From assembly GCF_000757905.1 (NCBI RefSeq), contig NZ_JRLH01000007.1: a stretch of DNA of 64,000 bases; one strand, 5' to 3'. Positions 56,330 to 64,000 of this stretch are shown in pieces (position 1 is the stretch's first letter; the number at the start of each line of letters is the position of its first letter). The notes under the pieces were generated by a model that was given only the letters and a program-made list of their open reading frames with translations, was not told the DNA's origin and searched no databases. Position numbers and translations under genes: made by a program. The stretch is from Arsenophonus nilaparvatae (GTDB lineage Bacteria > Pseudomonadota > Gammaproteobacteria > Enterobacterales > Enterobacteriaceae).

Positions 56330-57292
56330 ATGGCTTCACAAGATATTATTCGCCGCTCTGCGACCAACTCGTTAACACCGGCTCCTCAAGTGCGCAGTGA
56401 TAAAGAGGCAGTCGCAAAATTAATTGATGTCACCACATGTATTGGTTGTAAGGCGTGTCAGGTTGCCTGTTCCGAATGGAATGATATTCGTGATGAAATT
56501 GGTCATAACGTTGGGGTTTATGATAACCCGTTAGATTTGACGGCGAAATCATGGACTGTGATGCGCTTTGCTGAAGTTGAAGAGCAAGGGAGATTAGAAT
56601 GGCTGATCCGCAAAGATGGCTGCATGCATTGCGCTGATCCAGGCTGTTTGAAAGCTTGTCCTTCTGCGGGAGCGATTATTCAGTATGCCAATGGAATAGT
56701 CGATTTTGACTCAGAGCATTGTATTGGTTGTGGTTATTGCATTGCTGGTTGCCCTTTCAATATTCCCAGATTAAATAAAGAGGATAATCGGGTTTATAAA
56801 TGCACCCTTTGTGTTGATCGGGTTGAAGTAGGTCAAGAGCCGGCTTGTGTAAAAACTTGCCCGACTGGTGCAATTCATTTTGGTAGTAAGAGCTCGATGA
56901 AACAACTTGCTGCTGAACGAGTTGAAGAGTTGAAAACCCGAGGTTATCAAAATGCCGCGCTTTATGATCCACAAGGTGTTGGTGGTACGCATGTTATGTA
57001 TGTATTACACCACGGTGATAAGCCCGAGCTGTATCATGGCCTGCCAGATAATCCGACTATCAGCCCAACCGTCACCTTCTGGAAAGGTATTTGGAAACCG
57101 TTAGCTGCTGTAGGGTTTGCCGTTACCTTTGCTTCTGCATTTTTCCATTATCTGGCGGTGGGTCCAAATCGTGTTTCTGATGAAGATAATGCGGATAAAT
57201 TGCCAAATAATGATGATCAAACATTAACAAAGAGCGATAAATTGGCGAGTAAAAAAAAGAGGAGGATAGCTGATGATAAAAAAACCGAATGA
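56330..57292 (+). CDS. fdoH: Formate dehydrogenase-O iron-sulfur subunit
   Basis: 320 residues. Four [4Fe-4S] clusters are bound by CIGCKACQVACSEWN, CMHCADPGCLKACP, CIGCGYCIAGCP and CTLCVDRVEVGQEPACVKTCP, carrying electrons from FdoG to the cytochrome. A single C-terminal membrane helix (IWKPLAAVGFAVTFASAFFH) anchors the complex. ATG 56330 is chosen over ATG 56327 because AAGGAGG then has proper spacing and the start matches E. coli. The end overlaps fdoI by 20 bp. Confidence 0.96.
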   Translation: MASQDIIRRSATNSLTPAPQVRSDKEAVAKLIDVTTCIGCKACQVACSEWNDIRDEIGHNVGVYDNPLDLTAKSWTVMRFAEVEEQGRLEWLIRKDGCMHCADPGCLKACPSAGAIIQYANGIVDFDSEHCIGCGYCIAGCPFNIPRLNKEDNRVYKCTLCVDRVEVGQEPACVKTCPTGAIHFGSKSSMKQLAAERVEELKTRGYQNAALYDPQGVGGTHVMYVLHHGDKPELYHGLPDNPTISPTVTFWKGIWKPLAAVGFAVTFASAFFHYLAVGPNRVSDEDNADKLPNNDDQTLTKSDKLASKKKRRIADDKKTE

Positions 57293-57923
57293 AAAAATTA
57301 TCCGCCATTCTGCCAGTGAACGAATCAATCACTGGCTAGTGGTTATCTTTTTTTTATTTACGGCAATTAGTGGATTAGGTTTTTTCTTTCCATCGTTAAA
57401 TTGGTTGATGAATATTTTAGGTACGCCACAACTATCAAGAGTGCTGCATCCATTTTTGGGTGCCATGATGTTTGTGCTGTTTGTTGGCATGTTTATTAGA
57501 TATTTCAAACATAATTTTATTGATAAACAAGATATTATTTGGGCTAAAAATATTGATAAAATTTTAAAAAATCAAGAAGTCGGTGATGTTGGTCAATATA
57601 ATTTAGGTCAAAAAGCGGTATTTTGGTTGGCAACAATTTGCCTGTTTTTACTTTTGATTAGCGGTATTATTATTTGGCGTCCTTATTTTGCTGACTATTT
57701 TCCCATCCCAATTATTCGTTTGGCATTGCTGCTTCATTCTGTTGCGGCGATTGGTTTAATAATGACGATTATTATTCATGTTTATGCCGCTATATGGGTA
57801 AAAGGCTCTATTCGAGCAATGGTTGAAGGGTGGGTAACGCGGGCTTGGGCGAAAAAACATCACCCTCGTTGGTATCGTGAGATTGTTGAAAAAGAGAAGC
57901 CACAGCAAGAAAAGAGCAGCTAA
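57273..57923 (+). CDS. fdoI: Formate dehydrogenase-O cytochrome b556 subunit
   Basis: 216-residue inner-membrane cytochrome b with four helices (E. coli 211). Heme-ligand histidines lie in ERINHWLVV, VLHPFLGAMMF, LLHSVAAIGL and IIIHVYAAIWVKG. It passes electrons from FdoH to menaquinone or ubiquinone. The GAGGAT upstream and overlap with fdoH indicate translational coupling. A terminator follows. Confidence 0.95.
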   Translation: MIKKPNEKIIRHSASERINHWLVVIFFLFTAISGLGFFFPSLNWLMNILGTPQLSRVLHPFLGAMMFVLFVGMFIRYFKHNFIDKQDIIWAKNIDKILKNQEVGDVGQYNLGQKAVFWLATICLFLLLISGIIIWRPYFADYFPIPIIRLALLLHSVAAIGLIMTIIIHVYAAIWVKGSIRAMVEGWVTRAWAKKHHPRWYREIVEKEKPQQEKSS

Positions 57924-57952
57924 CAGCGTTTTTTTCGAGTAGTAATAACAGA

Positions 57953-57980
57953 GGCAGAATAATTATATTCTGCTTTTTTT
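57953..57980 (+). terminator. Intrinsic terminator after fdoI
   Basis: GCAGAATA / TATTCTGC (57954-57961 with 57966-57973) form an 8-bp stem with a 4-base loop, followed by seven T. fdhE therefore probably has its own promoter in the following 100 bp. Confidence 0.85.
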
Positions 57981-58078
57981 ATGTTATTTATCCGTTTATA
58001 GATCCCTGTTAGCTTTTGGTCTATTCTGAGATTTATTGGGCAATAATGGTAAAATAAATCATCAAAGAGAGCATATCT

Positions 58079-59011
58079 ATGAGCATTAGGATTTTACCTA
58101 AAGAAGAGATGGGTAAAAATGAACCAGCCAAAAAAGGCATCTGTCATATCCCGCCGGTTTTATTTCCAGATTTAAACAATCTATATCAATCCCGAGCTGA
58201 ACGTTTCCAATCATTAGCGACGGCAGAAAATCCATTTAGTGAATATCTCATCTTTGCTTCCCATGTTACCCGCGCTCAGCAAAATGCGCTGTATGATAAT
58301 CCTTTGATGATGGATATCACGGATATCCTGCAACAATCGATGATCGCCAATAAACCGCCATTAGATTGTAAAACTTTTATCCGCACTGACCATTGGCATA
58401 AATTATTTAATTCTTTAATTGCTGAACTGGCTCCTGTGGTACCCGAAGAAGTAAAGCCCGCATTAGAAAACTTAACCAAAGTTTCTATACATGAGTTGGA
58501 GTTGATGGCAACAGCGTTACTCAATGGTGAATTTAGCCAAGTACCACCAGAACAAGCATTGTTTATTTGGGCTGCCCTTTCCTTGTTTTGGGCACAAATG
58601 GCCAGTCAAATCCCGGGTAAAGCTACCGCCGAATATGGTGAGCATCGTCAATTTTGTCCGGTATGTGGCAGTATTCCAGTTTCTAGTGTGGTGCAAATAG
58701 GGATAAATCAAGGGCTGCGTTATTTACATTGTAATTTATGTGAAACTGAATGGCATATTGTGCGGGTAAAATGTAGTAATTGCGAACAAACAAAAGAATT
58801 AGATTATTGGTGTCTAGCTAGTGAATATGCGGCGGTTAAGGCTGAAAGTTGTGGTGATTGTGGCAGTTATTTAAAAATTCTCTATCAGGAGCGAGATGCC
58901 AAGGTTGACGAAGTTGCTGATGATCTGGCTTCCCTGATCCTGGATGCTAAATTGGAAGAAGAGGGATTTGCGCGTAGCAGTATTAATCCATTTTTATTTC
59001 CTTGCGAATAA
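58079..59011 (+). CDS. fdhE: Formate dehydrogenase accessory protein FdhE
   Basis: 310 residues (E. coli 309), a rubredoxin-like iron protein needed to activate respiratory formate dehydrogenases. Four paired cysteine motifs are CPVCGSIP, CNLCETEW, CSNCEQ and CGDCGS. The N-terminal IPPVLFPDLNNLYQSRAERFQ is typical. It binds the catalytic subunits such as FdoG, explaining the clustering. It precedes selA by 19 bp. Confidence 0.96.
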   Translation: MSIRILPKEEMGKNEPAKKGICHIPPVLFPDLNNLYQSRAERFQSLATAENPFSEYLIFASHVTRAQQNALYDNPLMMDITDILQQSMIANKPPLDCKTFIRTDHWHKLFNSLIAELAPVVPEEVKPALENLTKVSIHELELMATALLNGEFSQVPPEQALFIWAALSLFWAQMASQIPGKATAEYGEHRQFCPVCGSIPVSSVVQIGINQGLRYLHCNLCETEWHIVRVKCSNCEQTKELDYWCLASEYAAVKAESCGDCGSYLKILYQERDAKVDEVADDLASLILDAKLEEEGFARSSINPFLFPCE

Positions 59012-59030
59012 TTTAAGGTATCAATCGCTT

Positions 59031-60425
59031 ATGTCCAAAGATGTTACTTCATTATATCGTCAGTTACCCGCCATCGATTATTTACTGAATGAAGCGCCGG
59101 TTTTATCGTTGATAGAAGGTTATGGTCGAACTCAAGTAACAAAGATATTACGCAATATGCAGCAGCATGCACGTGAACAAATAAAACAGCAGCAATGTTT
59201 ACCTGTGTGGCAAAGTGACTGGATTGGTGCGCTTACTCATCAACTCCAACGGCAGGAGAATTGTGCCTTACGGCCAGTTTTTAATTTAACCGGCACGGTG
59301 TTACATACTAATTTGGGGCGTGCGTTAATGGCAGAAGAAGCGATTGAAGCGGTTGCTCAAGTGATGCGTTATCCAGTGACCTTAGAATATACGCTTAATG
59401 ACGCAGCGCGTGGACATTGTGATCGAATATTAGCTGATTTACTCTGTGAACTAACGGGTGCTGAAGATGCTTGTATTGTCAATAATAATGCTGCTGCAGT
59501 GTTATTAATGTTAGCAACTATCGCGGCGGGACGGCAGGTTATTGTATCGCGAGGAGAATTGGTCGAAATTGGCGGCGCATTTCGCCTGCCAGAGGTAATG
59601 AAACAGGCTGGCTGTCAGCTGATAGAGGTAGGAACAACCAATCGAACTTATCTCCAAGATTATCAGCGTGCAATAAATGAAGAGACTGGTTTGTTAATGA
59701 AAGTCCATACCAGTAATTACCGTATCCTAGGTTTTACCGCCGAGGTTGAAGGCCATCAGTTAGCTCAGCTTGGTGCTAAATATAATATTGCTACTGCGAT
59801 TGATTTAGGTAGTGGTGCGCTAATTGATATGAGCCAATATGGCTTACCGGCTGAGCCGATGCCACAACAATATCTGGCTCAAGGAATTGATCTGGTGTCA
59901 ATTTCAGGCGATAAATTACTTGGTGGCCCGCAGGCGGGTATTATTCTAGGCAAAAAAAGTTGGATAGAGGCTATTCAACAACATCCGTTAAAACGCGCGT
60001 TACGAGCGGATAAAATGACGTTAGCCGCCCTGGAAGCTACATTAAGACTCTATCAGCATGGCGAAAAAGTGACAACTTCGTTACCCACCCTTAACTTTCT
60101 GGCACGACAGCAACAGGAAATTCGCCAGCTGGCGCAACGGCTTATTGAACCGATAAAGCGCCATTATAGTGGTCAATTCAGGGTTAAAGATGAAGCCTGT
60201 TTTTCGCAGATTGGTAGTGGTTCACTACCCAATGAACGATTGGCTAGTTGGGCAATACCATTTACGTCTAAAGATAATAAAAGTAATCAGTTGCTATCAC
60301 TGGCTCGCCAATGGCGACAATTAGCTACTCCTGTTATTGGTAGGATTTCAGCTGGACGCTTATGGCTAGACTTACGCTGTCTAGATGATGAGGCTAAGTT
60401 ATTACAGGTTTTATTAAAACAATGA
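59031..60425 (+). CDS. selA: L-seryl-tRNA(Sec) selenium transferase
   Basis: PLP enzyme that turns Ser-tRNA(Sec) into Sec-tRNA(Sec) with selenophosphate. From ATG 59031 it has 464 residues (E. coli 463); the open frame upstream overlaps fdhE and is not conserved. PLP attaches to Lys295 in SISGDKLLGGPQAG. NLTGTVLHTNLGRALM and NNNAAAVLLML are family signatures. It overlaps selB by 4 bp (ATGA). The required tRNA(Sec) gene (selC) and selD are not in the window. Confidence 0.96.
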   Translation: MSKDVTSLYRQLPAIDYLLNEAPVLSLIEGYGRTQVTKILRNMQQHAREQIKQQQCLPVWQSDWIGALTHQLQRQENCALRPVFNLTGTVLHTNLGRALMAEEAIEAVAQVMRYPVTLEYTLNDAARGHCDRILADLLCELTGAEDACIVNNNAAAVLLMLATIAAGRQVIVSRGELVEIGGAFRLPEVMKQAGCQLIEVGTTNRTYLQDYQRAINEETGLLMKVHTSNYRILGFTAEVEGHQLAQLGAKYNIATAIDLGSGALIDMSQYGLPAEPMPQQYLAQGIDLVSISGDKLLGGPQAGIILGKKSWIEAIQQHPLKRALRADKMTLAALEATLRLYQHGEKVTTSLPTLNFLARQQQEIRQLAQRLIEPIKRHYSGQFRVKDEACFSQIGSGSLPNERLASWAIPFTSKDNKSNQLLSLARQWRQLATPVIGRISAGRLWLDLRCLDDEAKLLQVLLKQ

Positions 60426-62287
60426 TTTTTGCCACCGCCGGTCATGTTGACCATGGAAAAACTGCCTTGATTCAGGCAGTGACAGGGATCAATACGCTGC
60501 ATTTACCGGAAGAAAAAAAACGCGGCATGACAATTGATCTTGGCTTTGCCTATTGGCCACAAGCAGATGGTCGCTCGATTGGTTTTATTGATGTTCCAGG
60601 TCATGAAAAATTTCTCGCTAATATGTTAGCTGGTATTGGCGGCATATCCCATATATTGCTAATTGTTGCTTGTGATGATGGCATTATGACTCAAACCAAA
60701 GAGCACTTGGCTATTTTGCGTCTCATCGGCCGCCCGCAAATAACGACCATATTAACTAAAGCTGATCGCGTTTCAGTTGAGCGGATCCAAACGGTACAAA
60801 CCGAAATCTCACAATTATTGACAGAGTATGGCTGGTCTCAGTCACTCTGTTTTGTCACTTCTACCTTAACTGGAGAAGGCATTCCTTTATTACGATCACA
60901 TTTGCAAATGTTACATGGTCAAGCTGGCCAGCATGCCAAACTTGGTCATCGATTTCGTTTGGCGATCGATCGGGTGTTTAATGTTAAAGGCACAGGTTTA
61001 GTCGTCACTGGAACGGCTTTGTCCGGCCAAGTCTCTGTTGGTGATACCCTATGGTTAACTGGAATAAATAAGCAAGTCAAAATTCGGCGATTGCATGCGC
61101 AAAACCAGCTGGTTTCACAGGCACAAGCCGGTAATCGGATCGCTTTAAATCTGACGGGTGATATTAGCAAAAAACAGATTTCTCGTGGTGATTGGTTGTT
61201 AAGTGAACAACCGGCGTTTGCGGTTAATAAAGTTCTGGTTGAAGTTGAAACGAATGAATGTTTAAAAAATTGGCAGCCGTTACATCTCTATCATGCCGCT
61301 AGTCATGTGACCGGACGTATCGCTTTATTAAACCAACCACCCGATAAACCATTACTGGCTGAGTTGTCGTTGGATACTCCTTTATGGTTGGTAGATAACG
61401 ATCGATTAATCTTGCGTGATATTAGTGCGCAGCGAACTTTGGCCGGTGCGCGAGTGGTTAAACTTCATTCGCCGCGCCGCGGTAAACGGCAAGCCGAATT
61501 CCTATCGTGGTTATCGCAGTTTGCTAATACCACTGGCGATAAGGAAAATTTGGCTTTTCAGTTGCCAACCGGCGAATTATCACTTAGGGATTATGGTTGG
61601 GCACGTCAACTTACTCATTCCTCATTACAAGCGTTAGTTTCGCAATTTGATGTGCTGATAGTTAACGATATTGCATTTTCTCAAATTAATGTTCAGCAGG
61701 CTAAACAGCATTTGATGCAAATATTGGCCGGTTATCATCAACATCATGCTGATCAGCTAGGAGTGGGCCGTGCCCGTTTAAAACGGATGGCATTACCTGG
61801 GTTGAATGATGAGCTGGTGTTTAGCCTACTGCGTCAACTGGTTGATGAAAAAAGGCTGATACAAACCAATGGTTGGCTCCATTTAGCTGAACATAGTTTG
61901 GTGTTTGACCAACAACAGGCGCAATTATGGCAAAAATTAGAACCCTATTTTGTGGCAAACCAGCCTTGGTGGGTACGAGAATTGGCAGTAAAAATTCAAC
62001 AAGATGAAGCCATCATTCGCCATTTGTTGCGAAAAGCGGCAAAATTGGGTTTAATTACGGCGATTGTGCCGGACCGTTATTACCATAATCTACAAATTCA
62101 ACAATTTGCTGCCATTATTCGACATTATAACCATCTAGAGGGAGCCATTACGGTGGCCAATTTTCGTGATGAGTTAGCAATAGGACGAAAATTAGCGGGT
62201 CAGATTTTGGAATTTTTTGATCGAAGCGGTTTTACCCGACGTAAATTTAACGCGCATATTTTAAGAGATCAGGGATTGTTTGAATAA
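60422..62287 (+). CDS. selB: Selenocysteine-specific elongation factor SelB
   Basis: EF-Tu-like GTPase that delivers Sec-tRNA(Sec) to UGA codons marked by SECIS. 621 residues (E. coli 614). The G1 motif GHVDHGKT is at residues 7-14; DVPGHEKF and TKAD follow. The C-terminal half has four winged-helix domains, the last (FRDELAIGRKLAGQILEFFDR) binding the SECIS hairpin. Translationally coupled to selA. Its substrate site in fdoG is in the same gene cluster. Confidence 0.96.
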   Translation: MIFATAGHVDHGKTALIQAVTGINTLHLPEEKKRGMTIDLGFAYWPQADGRSIGFIDVPGHEKFLANMLAGIGGISHILLIVACDDGIMTQTKEHLAILRLIGRPQITTILTKADRVSVERIQTVQTEISQLLTEYGWSQSLCFVTSTLTGEGIPLLRSHLQMLHGQAGQHAKLGHRFRLAIDRVFNVKGTGLVVTGTALSGQVSVGDTLWLTGINKQVKIRRLHAQNQLVSQAQAGNRIALNLTGDISKKQISRGDWLLSEQPAFAVNKVLVEVETNECLKNWQPLHLYHAASHVTGRIALLNQPPDKPLLAELSLDTPLWLVDNDRLILRDISAQRTLAGARVVKLHSPRRGKRQAEFLSWLSQFANTTGDKENLAFQLPTGELSLRDYGWARQLTHSSLQALVSQFDVLIVNDIAFSQINVQQAKQHLMQILAGYHQHHADQLGVGRARLKRMALPGLNDELVFSLLRQLVDEKRLIQTNGWLHLAEHSLVFDQQQAQLWQKLEPYFVANQPWWVRELAVKIQQDEAIIRHLLRKAAKLGLITAIVPDRYYHNLQIQQFAAIIRHYNHLEGAITVANFRDELAIGRKLAGQILEFFDRSGFTRRKFNAHILRDQGLFE

Positions 62288-62432
62288 ATTATTTTTCGTT
62301 ATTTTTAAGTTGATCGATTTGAGCAGCAGATAAAATTATTAAAATGTTAAGCATTTAGCATAATTTTTTATAGTCGCAATATATTCATTTTTCCTTTTAT
62401 TGATTGAAATTTCTTGCTTTATGGAGTCAGCC

Positions 62433-63440
62433 ATGAGAGCGATTGTTTTTACTGATCCTACCCTACCACTTAGCGATATACATTCACTTTATGAAATCGA
62501 GCTAGCAAAGCCCCAACCTCAGCCGCGTGATCTGTTGGTTAAAATTGCTGCTATTGCGGTCAATCCGGTGGATACAAAAATGCGCCAGCGTGAAACACCC
62601 AAAACACCAGGTATTTTAGGTTGGGATGCTTGTGGAGTGGTGGAGTCGGTTGGTAGTGAAGTTACGTTATTTAAACCAGGCGATTGGGTTTATTATGCCG
62701 GCTCTATCGATCGGCCAGGATGCTATGCCGAATATGGACTGGTGGATGAGCGGATTGCCGGGCATAAACCAACAGCGTTAACTGCCGTTTAGGCAGCAGC
62801 TTTGCCATTGACCTCAATTATTGCTTGGGAGCTGCTATTTGACCGACTAGCGGTTGCGGAGAATGGTGCTGCTGGTAAATCGATATTGATTATTGGTGCC
62901 GCCGGTGGTGTGGGTTCAATACTGATCCAATTAGCGCGTAAACTGACTAAGTTGCAAGTTTTCGCTACCGCTTCACGGCCGGAAACGCAGCAATGGGTCA
63001 GTGAGTTAGGGGCGCATGCGGTTATTGATCATAAAAAACCGTTAAGCCAGCAGCTTGCTGCATTAGGCATTCAGCATGTCGACTATGTGGCTTCATTAAC
63101 CCACAGTGATGACTATTATCAGCAGGTATTAGATATTCTTATTCCACAAGGAAAACTGGCATTAATCGACGATCCTAAAACCTTTGATATTATGCCAATG
63201 AAACGTAAAGCCCTTTCATTGCATTGGGAGTTTATGTTTACGCGTCCTGTTTTTCAGACTGAAGATATGATCAAACAACATCAATTATTGCAACGGGTGG
63301 CAGGATTAATTGATCAGGGGATATTAAAAACCACCATCAGTGAAGAAGTTGGTAAAATAAGTGCTGAAAATTTGCGATTTGCCCATCAAATGATAGAAAG
63401 TGGCAAAGTAAAGGGCAAGCTAGTATTGGCTGGTTTTTAA
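62433..63440 (+). pseudogene. Zinc-type alcohol dehydrogenase/quinone reductase, amber-interrupted
   Basis: A single 336-codon frame of the MDR superfamily with one in-frame TAG at 62790-62792 (codon 120). The N-terminal part has the GroES-like catalytic fold (NPVDTKMRQ, GILGWDACGVVESVG); after the stop the same frame continues with AAALPLTSIIAWELLFDRL and the Rossmann motif IIGAAGGVGSILIQLAR to a normal end. Relatives have Glu or Gln at this position, so a single base change explains the stop. ATG 62433 follows GGAG. Function otherwise would be an NADPH-dependent oxidoreductase. Confidence 0.8.
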
Positions 63441-63603
63441 TTTAATGATTAGGGTTTTGATCTAATTTTCGAGGTGCTTAATTTGCACTTTTTTTAGTAT
63501 TGACTAATTGTATATGTTGGCGAAGGAAATAAGTGCCGGATGCGCTTTTGTATTACACAAAAGATAAATATTTTTCATTTCTCTATAGAACCTAAAAATA
63601 GCT

Positions 63604-64000
63604 ATGAAATATTTAATAACAGGATGTGCCGGTTTTATTGGATTTACGTTATGTCAGCGTTTATTACAACATGGTCATGATATTGTTGGGGTGGATAATC
63701 TTAATCATTACTATGATCCTGGTTTAAAAAAAGCCCGCCTTGAGCGCTTAACAATTTATTCGCAATTTCAGTTTTTGCGGCTGGATATTATTGAGCGGGA
63801 AAAGGTAATTGAAGTGATTACCTTAGGTAAATTTGATAGAGTGATCCATCTGGCAGCGCAAGCGGGTGTCCGCTACTCTTTAAAGGCTCCTTTCGCTTAT
63901 GCAGATAGTAATTTAACCGGTTTTCTGTCGATATTGGAAGGTTGTTATTATGGTCAAATCCCTCATTTGATTTATGCTTCTTCCAGCTCGGTATATGGTA
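63604..64000 (+). CDS. NAD-dependent UDP-sugar epimerase, partial
   Basis: The gene runs off the right edge; 132 codons are visible. The Rossmann NAD motif GCAGFIG is at residues 7-13, then VDNLNHYYDPGLKKARLERL, HLAAQAGVRYSL and ASSSSVYG. This is the pattern of UDP-glucuronate 4-epimerases (CapI/LspL type) used for surface polysaccharides. The catalytic Tyr-x-x-x-Lys lies beyond the window. It starts a possible surface-sugar locus. Confidence 0.85.
   Translation, partial: MKYLITGCAGFIGFTLCQRLLQHGHDIVGVDNLNHYYDPGLKKARLERLTIYSQFQFLRLDIIEREKVIEVITLGKFDRVIHLAAQAGVRYSLKAPFAYADSNLTGFLSILEGCYYGQIPHLIYASSSSVYG

Overview
The window looks like the chromosomal replication-origin region of an AT-rich gammaproteobacterium of the Enterobacterales. 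Gene order and protein sequence (ravA-viaA-asnA-asnC-mioC-oriC-mnmG-rsmG-atpIBEFHAGDC-glmU-glmS, and gyrB-recF-dnaN-dnaA / rpmH-rnpA-yidD-yidC-mnmE) are those of E. coli and relatives. The strong A+T bias, long AT-rich intergenic stretches, several decaying genes and a hemophilin locus resembling those of Xenorhabdus-type bacteria suggest a Morganellaceae insect associate such as Arsenophonus. That placement is inference, not proof.

Layout: 1-620 holds an rRNA-operon promoter/leader reading leftwards out of the window, then hsrA. 2136-10110 carries ravA-viaA, asnA/asnC, mioC, oriC with DnaA boxes and AT-rich 13-mers, and mnmG-rsmG. 10673-17601 is the complete nine-gene F1Fo ATP synthase operon. 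17799-24059 has glmU, glmS, the lipoprotein gene digH and asd. 24107-34689 is the replication/repair operon dnaA-dnaN-recF-gyrB on the minus strand, divergent from rpmH-rnpA-yidD-yidC-mnmE.

From 35 kb the window is accessory in character: yqhA, a small exported protein, a divergent urate permease/oxidoreductase pair (uacT / uacF) with two identical-arm palindromes between them, a phage C4-like structured RNA, a LuxR-type regulator with an NCS1 permease, and a GNAT acetyltransferase. 45748-51917 is a heme-acquisition locus: a Slam-dependent hemophilin, its Slam/type XI secretion outer-membrane protein (broken by a frameshift at an A8 tract), a large TonB-dependent receptor and a dedicated TonB, behind a near-consensus Fur box. 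52269-62287 is a compact selenoprotein island: fdhD, fdoG with an in-frame UGA for selenocysteine, fdoH, fdoI, fdhE, selA and selB. The end of the window has a zinc-type alcohol dehydrogenase gene interrupted by one amber codon and the start of a UDP-sugar epimerase gene.

The most interesting biology is the hemophilin/Slam locus, where the secretion component is intact except for a one-base phase change at a homopolymer; the twin palindromes in the uacT-uacF intergenic region; and the C4-like RNA with the small unknown ORF behind it.
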